Shown here one piece after another: positions 16,923 to 26,232 of a stretch of 64,000 nt of DNA (position 1 is its first letter; the number at the start of each line of letters is the position of its first letter). Source of the DNA: Alteromonas indica (lineage in GTDB: Bacteria > Pseudomonadota > Gammaproteobacteria > Enterobacterales > Alteromonadaceae); contig PYVY01000001.1 in assembly GCA_003056425.1 (NCBI GenBank), positions 124,001-188,000 of the forward strand. Reading direction: 5' to 3'. The notes beneath the pieces were generated by a model. The model made no database searches. It had not been told where the DNA came from and saw nothing but the letters and a program-made list of their open reading frames with translations. The translations under genes and the position numbers were made by a program.

Positions 16923-18839
16923 ATGAAAAACCAATCTTCCTTTTTGTTACTTCCTGCTGCCACCGCAGTACTGGCGTCATTAACCTGTGGCGTTGCCCTG
17001 GCCGCGCCGGCGCCCGCCGATATCGAAACCCTGACCGTCACCGGCACCCGTTTACCCTTTGATTTAGACCAGTTAGCCGCCGCATCTACGGTCATCGACC
17101 AAGAAGAAATACGCCGCTCGGGCGCACTACAAATTACCGATTTGCTGCGCGCGCTTCCGGGTATCACTATCTCACAGTCTGGTAGTCCTGGTGCATTAAC
17201 TGAAATTCGCGTACGGGGTAGCGAAACTAACCATCTGCTGGTGTTAATTGATGGGGTTGTGGCTAACGATATTGGTCAGGGTAGCGCCATCGACCTGGCC
17301 CACTTAACCGCCGACAGCATTGCCCGAATCGAATTGTTACGTGGGGCCCAAAGCGCACTTTGGGGCAGCGGTGCTATAGGTGGTGTGTTAAGTATTACGA
17401 CCAAAGCCGGGGCCGGTGGCCAGGATAATACCAGTGTCACCTTAGGTATAGGTACTGACAATACGACCCAGGTCGCCCTAAATGCTACTGGCAGCCAAGA
17501 TAATGTGCAGTTTGCCGCGTATGCCGACTGGCAGGAAACCGCGGGTGACAATATTGCCTTAACCGGTGATGAAGATGATGGTTATCGGAATATTACCACC
17601 GGCGGCTCTCTGAATTGGGCAATGAGCGACCAGCATGCCTTTTCTGCCTCTACCCGTCTGGTAGACTACACCACCGACTATGACGCCATCGACAATATCA
17701 CCACCGGGCTACCGGTAGACGCAGCGAATGTTACTGACGGCAAACAATTAAGCGGACAACTAGGCTGGCAGTTTGCCCCGCAAAATAGTGATTATACCAG
17801 CCAGTTGCAGTTGCAATATCGTCAGGACGAGAACAACAGCAGCGCCAATGGTGTCTTTGATGGGGGGACGACCGGTGAACGTTACCAGGTGACCTGGATT
17901 AACCGTTATGCGCTGGCGGGCTGGCAACTGGCTGGCGGCTTGGAATACCTGGAACGTCAGTTTGAACAACGCGGGCTAAACCTGTATGGCGATCCAAACC
18001 AGCAGCAACAGGACGAAACGGTCAGCCTCTTTGGTGAAGCGGGCAAAGAAGTGGTATCAGATGTGTTTGCGACGATATCGGCTCGGTTCGATGACAACAG
18101 TGAGTTCGACGATGCCTTTAGTTATCGTGGCGGTCTGACCTGGCAATTAGACAACACGTATAGTGTGTACACTAGCCTGGGTAAAGCCATCAAAACCCCC
18201 ACCTTTACCGAGCGTTTTGGCTATTATCCCGAGACTTTCATCGGTAACCCGGCACTGGAGCCTGAGCAAAGCCTGGAATGGGAAGTGGGCGGCCGTGCTT
18301 CCTGGAATAAAACCTGGTCAGCCGAAGTGAACTATTTCAATGCGCGGCTGGAAGACGAAATAAACGGTTTTGTTTTCGATCCGGTAACCTACTTAAGTAC
18401 AGCCAGCAATAAAACGGGGACAAGCCGCCGTGAAGGGCTGGAAACACAGCTTAATTATCATGGCGATGGTGTGAGCGTGCGCGCTACCTATAGCTATACC
18501 GATGCGTCTGAAGAAGATATTCGGGAATTACGCCGGGCGTACCATCAGGCTTCTGTTACGGTTAGCGCCGACCTGCCAATAGAGGGCTTGAGTGCTTATA
18601 CCAAACTGGCTTACACCGGTAGTCGCGACGATATTTTCTATCCTCCCTACCCAGCCGTGTCACAGCGCGTTGGCCTACAACCTTATACTTTGATAAGTGC
18701 TAATCTGGCGTATGCCGTGAATGCCAATTTAAAGGTAGCATTGCGCCTGGATAATGCCCTGGATGAGTCGTATCAGGATATTGTAGGCTATTCACAGAGC
18801 GAACGCCGCGCTCGCCTGTCCACTACCTATACCTTCTGA
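16923..18839 (+). CDS. btuB: TonB-dependent vitamin B12 receptor BtuB
   Basis: A 638-aa outer-membrane receptor with a signal peptide (about 1-27) and a TonB box DIETLTVTGTRLP. The plug domain (about 45-150) has ADSIARIELLRGAQSALWGS and a GGVLSITTK turn. A 22-strand barrel ends in the terminal aromatic YTF. The BtuB assignment rests on family resemblance and on the cobalamin riboswitch just upstream. The ATG at 16923 follows GAGAAACCAC. No btuFCD genes are nearby; the gene ends at a GC-rich hairpin and seems monocistronic. Confidence 0.92.
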   Translation: MKNQSSFLLLPAATAVLASLTCGVALAAPAPADIETLTVTGTRLPFDLDQLAAASTVIDQEEIRRSGALQITDLLRALPGITISQSGSPGALTEIRVRGSETNHLLVLIDGVVANDIGQGSAIDLAHLTADSIARIELLRGAQSALWGSGAIGGVLSITTKAGAGGQDNTSVTLGIGTDNTTQVALNATGSQDNVQFAAYADWQETAGDNIALTGDEDDGYRNITTGGSLNWAMSDQHAFSASTRLVDYTTDYDAIDNITTGLPVDAANVTDGKQLSGQLGWQFAPQNSDYTSQLQLQYRQDENNSSANGVFDGGTTGERYQVTWINRYALAGWQLAGGLEYLERQFEQRGLNLYGDPNQQQQDETVSLFGEAGKEVVSDVFATISARFDDNSEFDDAFSYRGGLTWQLDNTYSVYTSLGKAIKTPTFTERFGYYPETFIGNPALEPEQSLEWEVGGRASWNKTWSAEVNYFNARLEDEINGFVFDPVTYLSTASNKTGTSRREGLETQLNYHGDGVSVRATYSYTDASEEDIRELRRAYHQASVTVSADLPIEGLSAYTKLAYTGSRDDIFYPPYPAVSQRVGLQPYTLISANLAYAVNANLKVALRLDNALDESYQDIVGYSQSERRARLSTTYTF

Positions 18840-18861
18840 TTCCCGCCCGATAAATGCCTCC

Positions 18862-18886
18862 CCCCACGCGGTTTTGTGCGTGGGGT
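18862..18886 (+). terminator. Probable terminator of btuB
   Basis: The stem CCCCACGC / GCGTGGGG with an 8-base loop begins about 22 bases after the btuB stop. Only a loose T-rich tail (CGCTTTTATTCTTT) comes about 10 bases later, so efficiency is uncertain. Confidence 0.6.
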
Positions 18887-19015
18887 GTGGCGCTTTTATT
18901 CTTTGTGTCTATATTTAGTGTGTAATTCAATAAAAACGCCGGCCCCGGGTTTTTATTTCTAGTGCGTCATTCACTGGCGTATTGGTTGCCAGCAAGAGGG
19001 ATTTGCACACTTATT

Positions 19016-20494
19016 ATGAAACAGCACTATGCGGCGATTTTACAGCAGCTTCCCGTATGCTTAATGTATAAACTCAGCGGCGCTGCTCGGTTTAGCGTGT
19101 CCCAGGAGTTTATCCGGCAATTTGCGCTGTCTGAACACGATAGTATTGACGACTACGCCTATTTTGATGTGGTTACCGGAGCGCCTTTTGCCCGCTCACC
19201 ACTATTGGTGGCTGAAGAGGCGGGCGAACTGTGCCAGCGGGTAAGTATCCATACCCGGCAAAAGCGCTACCGGTGTTTGTTACATAGCCGCCACCTGCAA
19301 GACGATAGCGGACAGGCTTATCTGGTGATTCACATCAGTATTGAAGATATCCATGATATCGGGCAGCGCCCGGTTAACCGGTCTTTAGCCAGCCATTTGG
19401 CCTTCAGTATGCTGTTATCGTCTATCTCTACCCAGCTGATAAATGCCCGCCACGACAAAGTCGATTCCCTGATTGAAAAAAGTCTGGGTTCCTTTGGCCA
19501 GTTTTTTAACGCCGATCGGTGTTACCTGTTTCGCTTTTCAGCCGACAAACGCAGTATGGACAATACCCATGAATGGGTGGCGGCCAACGTTAGGCCATAC
19601 AAAGATGAGCTGCAGCAGATGCCTATGAGCGCATTGCCATACTTTGATGCTGTCATTAAGGCTAACCGGGTATTTCAGGTCAACGATGTGCAACATATGC
19701 CTTCGCAGGCGCATTTAGAACAACGGGAGTTCACCCGCGAAGGCATTCGCGCCATGCTGTGTGTAGCGGTGTACCTGAACGACGATTTATTTGGCTTTAT
19801 TGGTTGCGATATATTAACCGGCCCTCACCGCTGGCAACATTACGAAATTCGCTATTTAAAATTAATCGGTGAAATGGTCAGTGAAACTCTGTTAAACGTG
19901 AACAACCGCCGGTCCCTGCTTCTGCTGCAAAAAGAGTTAATTCAGGCCAACCAGGCGCTGGAAAAACAGGTTAATTTAGATGGCCTTACGGGGATTGCGA
20001 ATCGCCGGCGGTTTGATGAAACCCTGACAAGGGAATGGACCAACGCCGAGCAGCAAAACCGGCTGGTTAGCTTGATCATTATCGATGTCGATTTTTTCAA
20101 ATTGTACAATGACAGCTACGGCCATTTAAGCGGCGATACCGCATTACGCAAGATTGCCCGGGCCATAGATACTGAAGCGCGGTTGCATGAAGGGTTGGCG
20201 GCGCGTTACGGCGGAGAAGAATTTGCGGTTATTTTAGCCGGGCACAGCGAACAAGCCTGCCGGGGACTGGCTAAGCAGTTGCTGCGCACGATTGATCGGC
20301 TGGCGATCCCCTTTGATACCTCTTCGATTGCCCCGACCGTTACTGTAAGTCTGGGTTGTGCCAGCGCCCATTTACCCGCCCAGGATTCAATAAGATCATT
20401 GATAAAACGGGCCGACGATGCCTTGTACCACGCCAAGTCGTCGGGGCGTAACCAGGCCAGTTATGCCTCAACCGAAGCCTGTTGTACGGTATAA
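19016..20494 (+). CDS. Diguanylate cyclase with GAF sensor domain
   Basis: A 492-aa cytoplasmic protein. Residues about 1-125 form a PAS-like sensor segment and about 130-310 a GAF domain (FFNADRCYLFRFSADK, GIRAMLCVAVYLND, FGFIGCDI). Residues about 325-485 are a GGDEF domain with LDGLTGIANRRRFDE, IIDVDFFKLYND and the active-site RYGGEEF. It should make c-di-GMP. The RxxD inhibitory site expected nine residues before GGEEF is missing (LHEG), so product inhibition at that site is unlikely. I chose the ATG at 19016; a GTG 18 codons upstream is in frame, but no good ribosome site marks either. It stands alone between btuB and a small hypothetical gene. Confidence 0.88.
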   Translation: MKQHYAAILQQLPVCLMYKLSGAARFSVSQEFIRQFALSEHDSIDDYAYFDVVTGAPFARSPLLVAEEAGELCQRVSIHTRQKRYRCLLHSRHLQDDSGQAYLVIHISIEDIHDIGQRPVNRSLASHLAFSMLLSSISTQLINARHDKVDSLIEKSLGSFGQFFNADRCYLFRFSADKRSMDNTHEWVAANVRPYKDELQQMPMSALPYFDAVIKANRVFQVNDVQHMPSQAHLEQREFTREGIRAMLCVAVYLNDDLFGFIGCDILTGPHRWQHYEIRYLKLIGEMVSETLLNVNNRRSLLLLQKELIQANQALEKQVNLDGLTGIANRRRFDETLTREWTNAEQQNRLVSLIIIDVDFFKLYNDSYGHLSGDTALRKIARAIDTEARLHEGLAARYGGEEFAVILAGHSEQACRGLAKQLLRTIDRLAIPFDTSSIAPTVTVSLGCASAHLPAQDSIRSLIKRADDALYHAKSSGRNQASYASTEACCTV

Positions 20495-20541
20495 CTTGCT
20501 TATGCAAGTATATGCCTATTTATAGATTGAAATAATCTATA
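20492..20541 (+). terminator. Two hairpins after the diguanylate cyclase gene
   Basis: ACTTGC-TTAT-GCAAGT (20492-20507) overlaps the stop codon. It is followed by a perfect AT-rich dyad TATAGATT-GAAAT-AATCTATA (20521-20541). Neither has a GC-rich stem with a T tract, so they could be a weak terminator or operator sites for the gene downstream. Confidence 0.3.
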
Positions 20542-20798
20542 AAAACTATCGACCGTTAAACTCAGGCACAGGGCTTTGCAGCTCTGGCCTGAAGCGCGAA
20601 GCACGAGCCTAAATGGGGCCTCAGTCATAGATAGCGCCATATATAAAATGTCCCCGCTGTGGTAAGGTGTACACAACTTCAGAGCGTTATTCCCATCCTG
20701 CCTTGGCGCAGGTGTAGTAGTATTCACCCATTGTTTTGTCGCCTCTGGTGGAAGCCTGAATTAACGTTCACACCCGACCTTGCCTGGAGGTTTTGCCT

Positions 20799-21176
20799 TT
20801 GAAACGGTTACTTGCCCGTATAGAAAAATTATCCGCTGGCCCGGTGCTTCTGAATAATGAAGTGACCACCGTAATTTCGCAATTTTGTGAACGCTTTTCA
20901 TTGCAGGTACAGGAAATCAGTACCGTCAGCGATGAAGGCTACATGAAAGTCACCTTACGCGATGGTACCCCTGCGTACTGCTACATTGATACTGATGGTG
21001 ATGTGCTTATCGAACTTGAACAGACGGTACACTTGTCTGTACATACGTTTCGCAAAGAGCATGGCCTATGGCAGTATGTAGGATTAACCCGTTACGACAT
21101 TGCCAGTACGCAAACCCCCTACACCGCGCAGCTTGAAGCCAGAATACAACCTGCTTCGTTACAGGCTTGTAGCTAA
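20799..21176 (+). CDS. Hypothetical protein
   Basis: A 125-aa soluble protein that I cannot place in a family. It has no signal peptide or membrane helix. The middle alternates short strands (YMKVTLRDGTPAYCYIDTDG, DVLIELEQTVHLSVHTFRKE), which suggests a small alpha/beta domain. The start is probably the TTG at 20799, 8 bases after GGAGG; a TTG two codons earlier would leave too little space. About 300 bp of non-coding DNA precede it. It lies between c-di-GMP and flavin monooxygenase genes without clear linkage. Confidence 0.6.
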   Translation: MKRLLARIEKLSAGPVLLNNEVTTVISQFCERFSLQVQEISTVSDEGYMKVTLRDGTPAYCYIDTDGDVLIELEQTVHLSVHTFRKEHGLWQYVGLTRYDIASTQTPYTAQLEARIQPASLQACS

Positions 21177-21354
21177 CGGCTACTAGCCCTGTTGCGCTAC
21201 GCCGTTTATCTGAACGCTTTTTACGTTGCATCACCTAAGTGCGACTGGTCGCGCGATTTGTCGCATTTAGCGTAATTACTCCCACACACAGCTTGTGAAT
21301 ACCTGCTCTATCCTTATCTAAGGCCGTCTACACTCGTTATTAGCGGAGCTTAAC

Positions 21355-22371
21355 ATGTCCCGACGTATCCCATTTTCTATTCTCGACCTTGCCCATGTCG
21401 GGCAGGACAATACTGTTCGCGATGCTATATTAAAAAGCCAGACTATTGCCCGTCTCGCGGAAGAAACGGGTTACCAGCGGGTGTGGCTGGCAGAGCATCA
21501 CGGCATGCGTGGCGTAGCCAGTGCGGCGACAGCTGTAATGCTAGCGGGTATAGGCTCGGTAACCCGAAACATCCGAATTGGCTCGGGTGGCATTATGTTA
21601 CCCAACCATGCTCCGCTGGTTATTGCAGAACAGTTCGGCACGCTGGCAGCTATGTACCCCAATCGGATAGATCTGGGGTTAGGCCGCGCGCCAGGCACTG
21701 ATATGGCTACCGCACGAGCGCTACGCCGTAATCTGCAAGGTGCGGTAGAAGATTACCCGGCAGACGTTGCCCAATTGCAAACTTACCTGGGTGATGCCAC
21801 CGAGGATATGCCGGTTATCGCAGTGCCAGGTGAAGGCAGCAAAGTGCCCTTGTGGTTACTTGGCTCAAGCCTATATTCAGCTCAGTTGGCGGGTAAGATG
21901 GGTTTACCCTATTCGTTTGCCTCACATTTTGCCCCCGACGCGCTACACGATGCGATACGGTTATACCAAATAAACTTTAAAGCATCACAGCAGCGCAGCC
22001 AGCCTTACGTTAGCGCAGGGGTAATGGTCGTAGTGGGGCAAACCCCTGAAGAAGCCCAATATTTGTTTACCTCTGTACAACAACAGTTTGCTAATTTACG
22101 CCGCGGTGTAAATGCGCCTATGCCGGCACCGGTGAACGATATATACAGTGTACTGAGTGAACACGAGGTTAGCGCAATTAATAGTACTTTACGCTACGCA
22201 GCGGTGGGTACCCCCGAGGCTGTAGAGCAACAACTAAGTGATTTTGCTGAAGCCAGTGGCGTGGATGAGATGATTTTATCCTTTCCCATTAGCGATGAGC
22301 AAAAGTGCTTAAAAGCGATTTCTCAGGTGGGCCAAATGGTCAATGTTAAAGCCGACCCGGACTGGTTGTAA
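21355..22371 (+). CDS. LLM-class flavin-dependent oxidoreductase (YhbW-like)
   Basis: A 338-aa protein of the bacterial luciferase-like monooxygenase family, closest in pattern to E. coli YhbW. The N-terminus is IPFSILDLAHVGQ, followed by the family marks YQRVWLAEHHGM, IRIGSGGIMLPNHAPLVIAE, RIDLGLGRAPGTD and WLLGSSLYSAQLA. It should use reduced flavin, but the substrate is unknown. The ATG follows a GGAG-like site (GCGGAGCTTAAC). The gene seems monocistronic, with 120 bp before dsbA. Confidence 0.87.
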   Translation: MSRRIPFSILDLAHVGQDNTVRDAILKSQTIARLAEETGYQRVWLAEHHGMRGVASAATAVMLAGIGSVTRNIRIGSGGIMLPNHAPLVIAEQFGTLAAMYPNRIDLGLGRAPGTDMATARALRRNLQGAVEDYPADVAQLQTYLGDATEDMPVIAVPGEGSKVPLWLLGSSLYSAQLAGKMGLPYSFASHFAPDALHDAIRLYQINFKASQQRSQPYVSAGVMVVVGQTPEEAQYLFTSVQQQFANLRRGVNAPMPAPVNDIYSVLSEHEVSAINSTLRYAAVGTPEAVEQQLSDFAEASGVDEMILSFPISDEQKCLKAISQVGQMVNVKADPDWL

Positions 22372-22494
22372 GGAATGGCTGCCATTAACCTTGCGTTATT
22401 AAACGGCGGTTAATGGCAGATTAACCTGTTAGCTAGGCGAACGTAATTTGCTGTGGTAACCTTTTGCTCAATTACGTTTAGAGGAAAGTAATGC

Positions 22495-23121
22495 ATGAAA
22501 AAATTTGCGCTGTTATTGGTTATGGCTTTACTGGTACCGCTGCAGGCCTGCGCGGCTGATGCAAAATGGGAAGAAGGTACGCACTATACGGTGTTGGATG
22601 AACCGGCAACGGATAAACCTGTCATTACTGAATTCTTTTCTTTTTGGTGCCCGCACTGTTATCAGTTCGAGTCTTTGGTAAAAGACATCAAAAGCAAAAT
22701 GAGTAAAGACACACAGTTCAACAAAATACACGTGAACTTTATGGGCTTCACTTCTACTGAAATTCAGGACGATGCCACGCGAGCGATGATGATCGCCCGT
22801 GCAATCAAACAAGAAGATGCCCTGAACGGCGCTATCTTTGACTACATTCATAAGCAACGTGCCAGCGTGACCGGCCTGGAAGATTTACGCAATATTTTTG
22901 TGGTAAACGGCGTTGATAAAGCTGAGTTCGACAAAATGGCTACCAGCTTTGGCGTGAACAACATGCTGAAGAAGAATAATAAAGAATTAGACCAGTTCCG
23001 CCAGTATGTGCGTGGTGTGCCTAACTTTATTGTAAATGGCCGTTATCAGGCGCAATTCACTTCTGACATGTCAAAAGACGATATTGTTGATCTGATTGTC
23101 TGGTTGAGTAATAAAGACTAA
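22495..23121 (+). CDS. dsbA: Thiol:disulfide interchange protein DsbA
   Basis: A 208-aa periplasmic oxidase that introduces disulfides into exported proteins. It has a signal peptide (about 1-20, LLVPLQACAA), the thioredoxin-like active site FWCPHCYQF (CPHC as in E. coli DsbA) and the cis-Pro loop GVPNFIVNGRY. The helical insert lies between (about 85-150). The length matches the family. AGAGGAAAG gives the ribosome site for the ATG at 22495. A strong terminator follows directly. The srkA partner known from E. coli is not adjacent here. Confidence 0.95.
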   Translation: MKKFALLLVMALLVPLQACAADAKWEEGTHYTVLDEPATDKPVITEFFSFWCPHCYQFESLVKDIKSKMSKDTQFNKIHVNFMGFTSTEIQDDATRAMMIARAIKQEDALNGAIFDYIHKQRASVTGLEDLRNIFVVNGVDKAEFDKMATSFGVNNMLKKNNKELDQFRQYVRGVPNFIVNGRYQAQFTSDMSKDDIVDLIVWLSNKD

Positions 23122-23144
23122 ACAGCCCGTTATTATGGTTTAGT

Positions 23145-23168
23145 AAAACGCGCCTTTATGGCGCGTTT
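23145..23168 (+). terminator. Rho-independent terminator after dsbA
   Basis: The stem AACGCGCC / GGCGCGTT with loop TTTAT is followed by a T run and preceded by four A, starting 24 bases after the dsbA stop. Confidence 0.92.
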
Positions 23169-23221
23169 TTTTATTTGATGCCGCAGGCATCTCATTCCTT
23201 ACCTATTCAAGCAGGATTATT

Positions 23222-23809
23222 ATGAGCTCAATTCCTCAGGCCGCGTTTATTCACGAAATAGACAAGCTAAAAGCCGTAAAACGCCAACTGCGGTTACCCC
23301 ATGATGAAAATCGCCAGGAAAATAGTGCAGAACATAGCTGGCATGTAGCGTTAATGGCCCTAATGCTGGCAGAGTATGCGGAACAGCCCGTAGATATTTC
23401 TCGCGTCGTGGTCATGATTTTAATCCATGATCTGGTTGAAATTGACGCCGGTGATTTATTTGCCTTTGCCGAACAGGTTGACCATGCCGAGCAGGAATTA
23501 AAAGAGCTGGCCGCAGCTAAACGAATTTTTGGCTTGCTGCCTGAAGACAGTGGCCAGCATTACCTGACTTTATGGTTAGAGTTTGAGGCGGCCGAAACCG
23601 CTGATGCGCGCTTTGCCAAAGCGATGGACAGAGTATTACCAGTATTTCAGAATATGCAAAATGAAGGGGGCAGCTGGGCCCGTCACGGGGTGACTAAAGC
23701 CCAGATTGTAAGCCGCAATGAATACCTGAAAACCTGCGCGCCGGCGCTATGGCAGTACGTTAATGAACAGTTGGATGTGGCGGTAGACAACGGCTGGCTA
23801 ACCGAATAA
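23222..23809 (+). CDS. HD domain hydrolase (YfbR/HDDC2-like)
   Basis: A 195-aa protein of the HD superfamily. Metal-binding residues are seen in NSAEHSWHVALMALMLAEYA, ILIHDLVEIDAGD and the later Asp in AKAMDRVLPVF. Small single-domain HD proteins of this build (YfbR, HDDC2) are 5'-deoxynucleotidases that remove phosphate from dNMPs; the exact substrate here is inferred. AGGA precedes the ATG. It stands alone between dsbA and a convergent receptor gene. Confidence 0.85.
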   Translation: MSSIPQAAFIHEIDKLKAVKRQLRLPHDENRQENSAEHSWHVALMALMLAEYAEQPVDISRVVVMILIHDLVEIDAGDLFAFAEQVDHAEQELKELAAAKRIFGLLPEDSGQHYLTLWLEFEAAETADARFAKAMDRVLPVFQNMQNEGGSWARHGVTKAQIVSRNEYLKTCAPALWQYVNEQLDVAVDNGWLTE

Positions 23810-23886
23810 CTGACAATAATACACCTGCGCTATCCCGGTAAGCGGGTGCAGTACTAAACTGGAATACACTTGTTTTCGCCTAGTGT

Positions 23887-25992
23887 TTAGTATGTCAGGC
23901 TGACGGTTAATCTTGCTGTGCGTGGCTCTACAGGATGATAGTGCAAATCATCCTGTCCTGCGGCAGGTTCACCGGGTAGCCGGGAAGTATAATAATAGTC
24001 AATGTCATGTGCCTCACTATCAAAAGCATTCAATACTTCCAGTGAAATTTTCCACTGGTCGACGGCGTAGGCCAGTTGCGTGTTGATAAGAAAGGTAGAG
24101 GGCGGTGAAACGGTATCCGAACTATCTACCACTCGCGAACTAAGATAGCGGGCGCGCAATGTCGCACTGAAGCCCTGCTGATTGCTTTGCTGATACCAGG
24201 TAGTTCCTGCACTAACTACCACAGGCACTGTACCTTCGATAAAGTCGCCTTCTCCAGCCTGGGTATCACTGAATCTAGCATGTGACCACGCGGCTTCAAT
24301 ATCAGCATTCAGATGATGGCTCAACCAATAATATGCACTCATTTCGACCCCATAACGCTTGGAGGGTCGGCTGGCTTCGGTAAAGCCTGCATCACCTACA
24401 TACACCAGTTCAGAGTCCAGTGACAATGTCCAAATAGCCGCAGATACGTTATATAACCGGTTATCGGTCCAGGTAATACCGGTTTCAGCACCCGTCGAAC
24501 GTACTAATAGTGGCCCCGCGCTGGCAGCTTCATTATTGACCGGGTCAACCTGAAGTACGGCCCCCCGGGCGTCATTGGAATGATAACCCTGCCCATAGTT
24601 AATAAATGTGGTCAGAGTATCTGATAGTGCATATTTCACCGCGCCCTTCAGGCTGAACAAATCATCATCTTTAGTGCCACTATTGGCTGGTATAATGCTA
24701 TCTACGTCAACATCGAGCCGATCATAACGCCCGCCTAATGTGACGTTGAGCCGTTCACTAAGATACCAGTTGGTTTGTCCGTAAAGTGCATAGGAGAAAC
24801 TTGAAACACTGTCTTGCCGAGTCACGCCCGTGCGTTGTCGATTAACGGTGGGAAACAGACCGACTTCACTAATGTCATCGTAACGCCACTGCGCCCCTAG
24901 CGTAAGTGTATTGTCAGAAGCTTGAGACAATGAAAACGTATTGGCAATATCACCGCCGTAAATTTGCCGATCATCAAGCTGTTCAAACTCATCGCCCGCT
25001 TGCGGGTTATCCAATAAATAAGTGAAGTTGGAAAACAGACTTAAAGAGGTATCAATCGCGTACAATGTCGCCCGTAAAGTCTGCTGCGTGTAAACCGCCG
25101 AAACACTGTAACGCGATGCCGCCCCTCCCACATGAGTATCAATAGAGCCTAACCGATCAATTATCCCCTGGCTTACCGCTCGCTGCGGTATTTGATCGGC
25201 ACCATTCCAGCTGTTGTCATAGGCCATACCGGTAAGTGTGAGCGTGCCATTCAGCCATGGTGTCGCCAGGCGCACCAACGCGTTTTTGCGGTTAATACCT
25301 TCGCTAATATCAGTCCATGGGCCGTCATAACTTTGATATTCAAATGCGCTGTAAAGTGTTGCTTGCCCAATACCGACGTGGTTTAACAATAATAAGCGCT
25401 GATAATTGTCTTCTCCCAATGTGACTGACGCCAAATGTGTGTCCAGGCTATCTTTTAGCTGGAACTGCGCACCGCCAGCGCCTGAAAAGTCGCCTATCCC
25501 CGCATAGTATGTTCCTTTAAAATAACTCAGATTATCGACAGTCTCAGGAATGACAAAGTTAAGATCAGAGTAGCCCTGACCATGCCCATGACTACGCATG
25601 TTTACCGGCATGCCGTCTACTTCAACGGCAAAATCTGTCCCGTGGTCGAGGTTAAACCCGCGTAAAAAATACTGATTAGCTTTTCCTGAGCCACTATGCT
25701 GGGTAACCATCATACCGGGTATAAATTCGAGCATTTCGCCGGTGCGCAGCATTGGTCTTTCTATAAGTGCTTCACTGGACACCCAGCCCTGTGAGGAGGA
25801 TACAAATGCACCATTACGCTGGTTGCCCTGGCCAGTCACGCGGATACGCTCTGCATCAGGTTCTGCTGCCTCATACTGCGAAGCAGAACCAGGATCGCTA
25901 TCCGGGTCAGCGCGGGATGCCCATACTGGGTGAGACAAACTGGCAAGCATTACACCACCAACTACCGAAACGAATGTGACGTGAGTTACCAT
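23887..25992 (-). CDS. TonB-dependent receptor, substrate unknown
   Basis: A 701-aa outer-membrane receptor. The signal peptide ends near LSHPVWA. The plug (about 60-185) has ERIRVTGQGNQRNGAF, MLEFIPGMMVTQHSGSGKA, FLRGFNLDHGTDFAVEVDGM and the glycine/histidine stretch SHGHGQGYSDLNFVIPE. The barrel ends with TARLTVSLTY, a terminal aromatic. The RGFNLDHGTDF / SHGHGQGY signature marks a distinct receptor group of proteobacteria whose ligand I do not know. I use the ATG at 25992, with AGGGA 10 bases upstream, over a TTG seven codons earlier. It is divergent from an exported nucleoside phosphorylase-like protein. Confidence 0.85.
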   Translation of the reverse strand: MVTHVTFVSVVGGVMLASLSHPVWASRADPDSDPGSASQYEAAEPDAERIRVTGQGNQRNGAFVSSSQGWVSSEALIERPMLRTGEMLEFIPGMMVTQHSGSGKANQYFLRGFNLDHGTDFAVEVDGMPVNMRSHGHGQGYSDLNFVIPETVDNLSYFKGTYYAGIGDFSGAGGAQFQLKDSLDTHLASVTLGEDNYQRLLLLNHVGIGQATLYSAFEYQSYDGPWTDISEGINRKNALVRLATPWLNGTLTLTGMAYDNSWNGADQIPQRAVSQGIIDRLGSIDTHVGGAASRYSVSAVYTQQTLRATLYAIDTSLSLFSNFTYLLDNPQAGDEFEQLDDRQIYGGDIANTFSLSQASDNTLTLGAQWRYDDISEVGLFPTVNRQRTGVTRQDSVSSFSYALYGQTNWYLSERLNVTLGGRYDRLDVDVDSIIPANSGTKDDDLFSLKGAVKYALSDTLTTFINYGQGYHSNDARGAVLQVDPVNNEAASAGPLLVRSTGAETGITWTDNRLYNVSAAIWTLSLDSELVYVGDAGFTEASRPSKRYGVEMSAYYWLSHHLNADIEAAWSHARFSDTQAGEGDFIEGTVPVVVSAGTTWYQQSNQQGFSATLRARYLSSRVVDSSDTVSPPSTFLINTQLAYAVDQWKISLEVLNAFDSEAHDIDYYYTSRLPGEPAAGQDDLHYHPVEPRTARLTVSLTY

Positions 25993-26232
25993 AAAAATGC
26001 ATTCCCTGGCCAAAAAATTGATTATCCCGCTGGATACGAAACAACCAGAATGCCGACCAATAATTACATTAACTTAACTTTTATATCGAGCTTTTTTACA
26101 AACCCTTCAATATGTTAATTGTTAGATAGCCAATTGATATCAAAAGTTTGTATTTCGGCTGTCTACCTGATAGACATAACTTATCTTCGTATTAAAGCTA
26201 AGCCTGTTCTGCGGCTGACTAAGAGATTCCTA

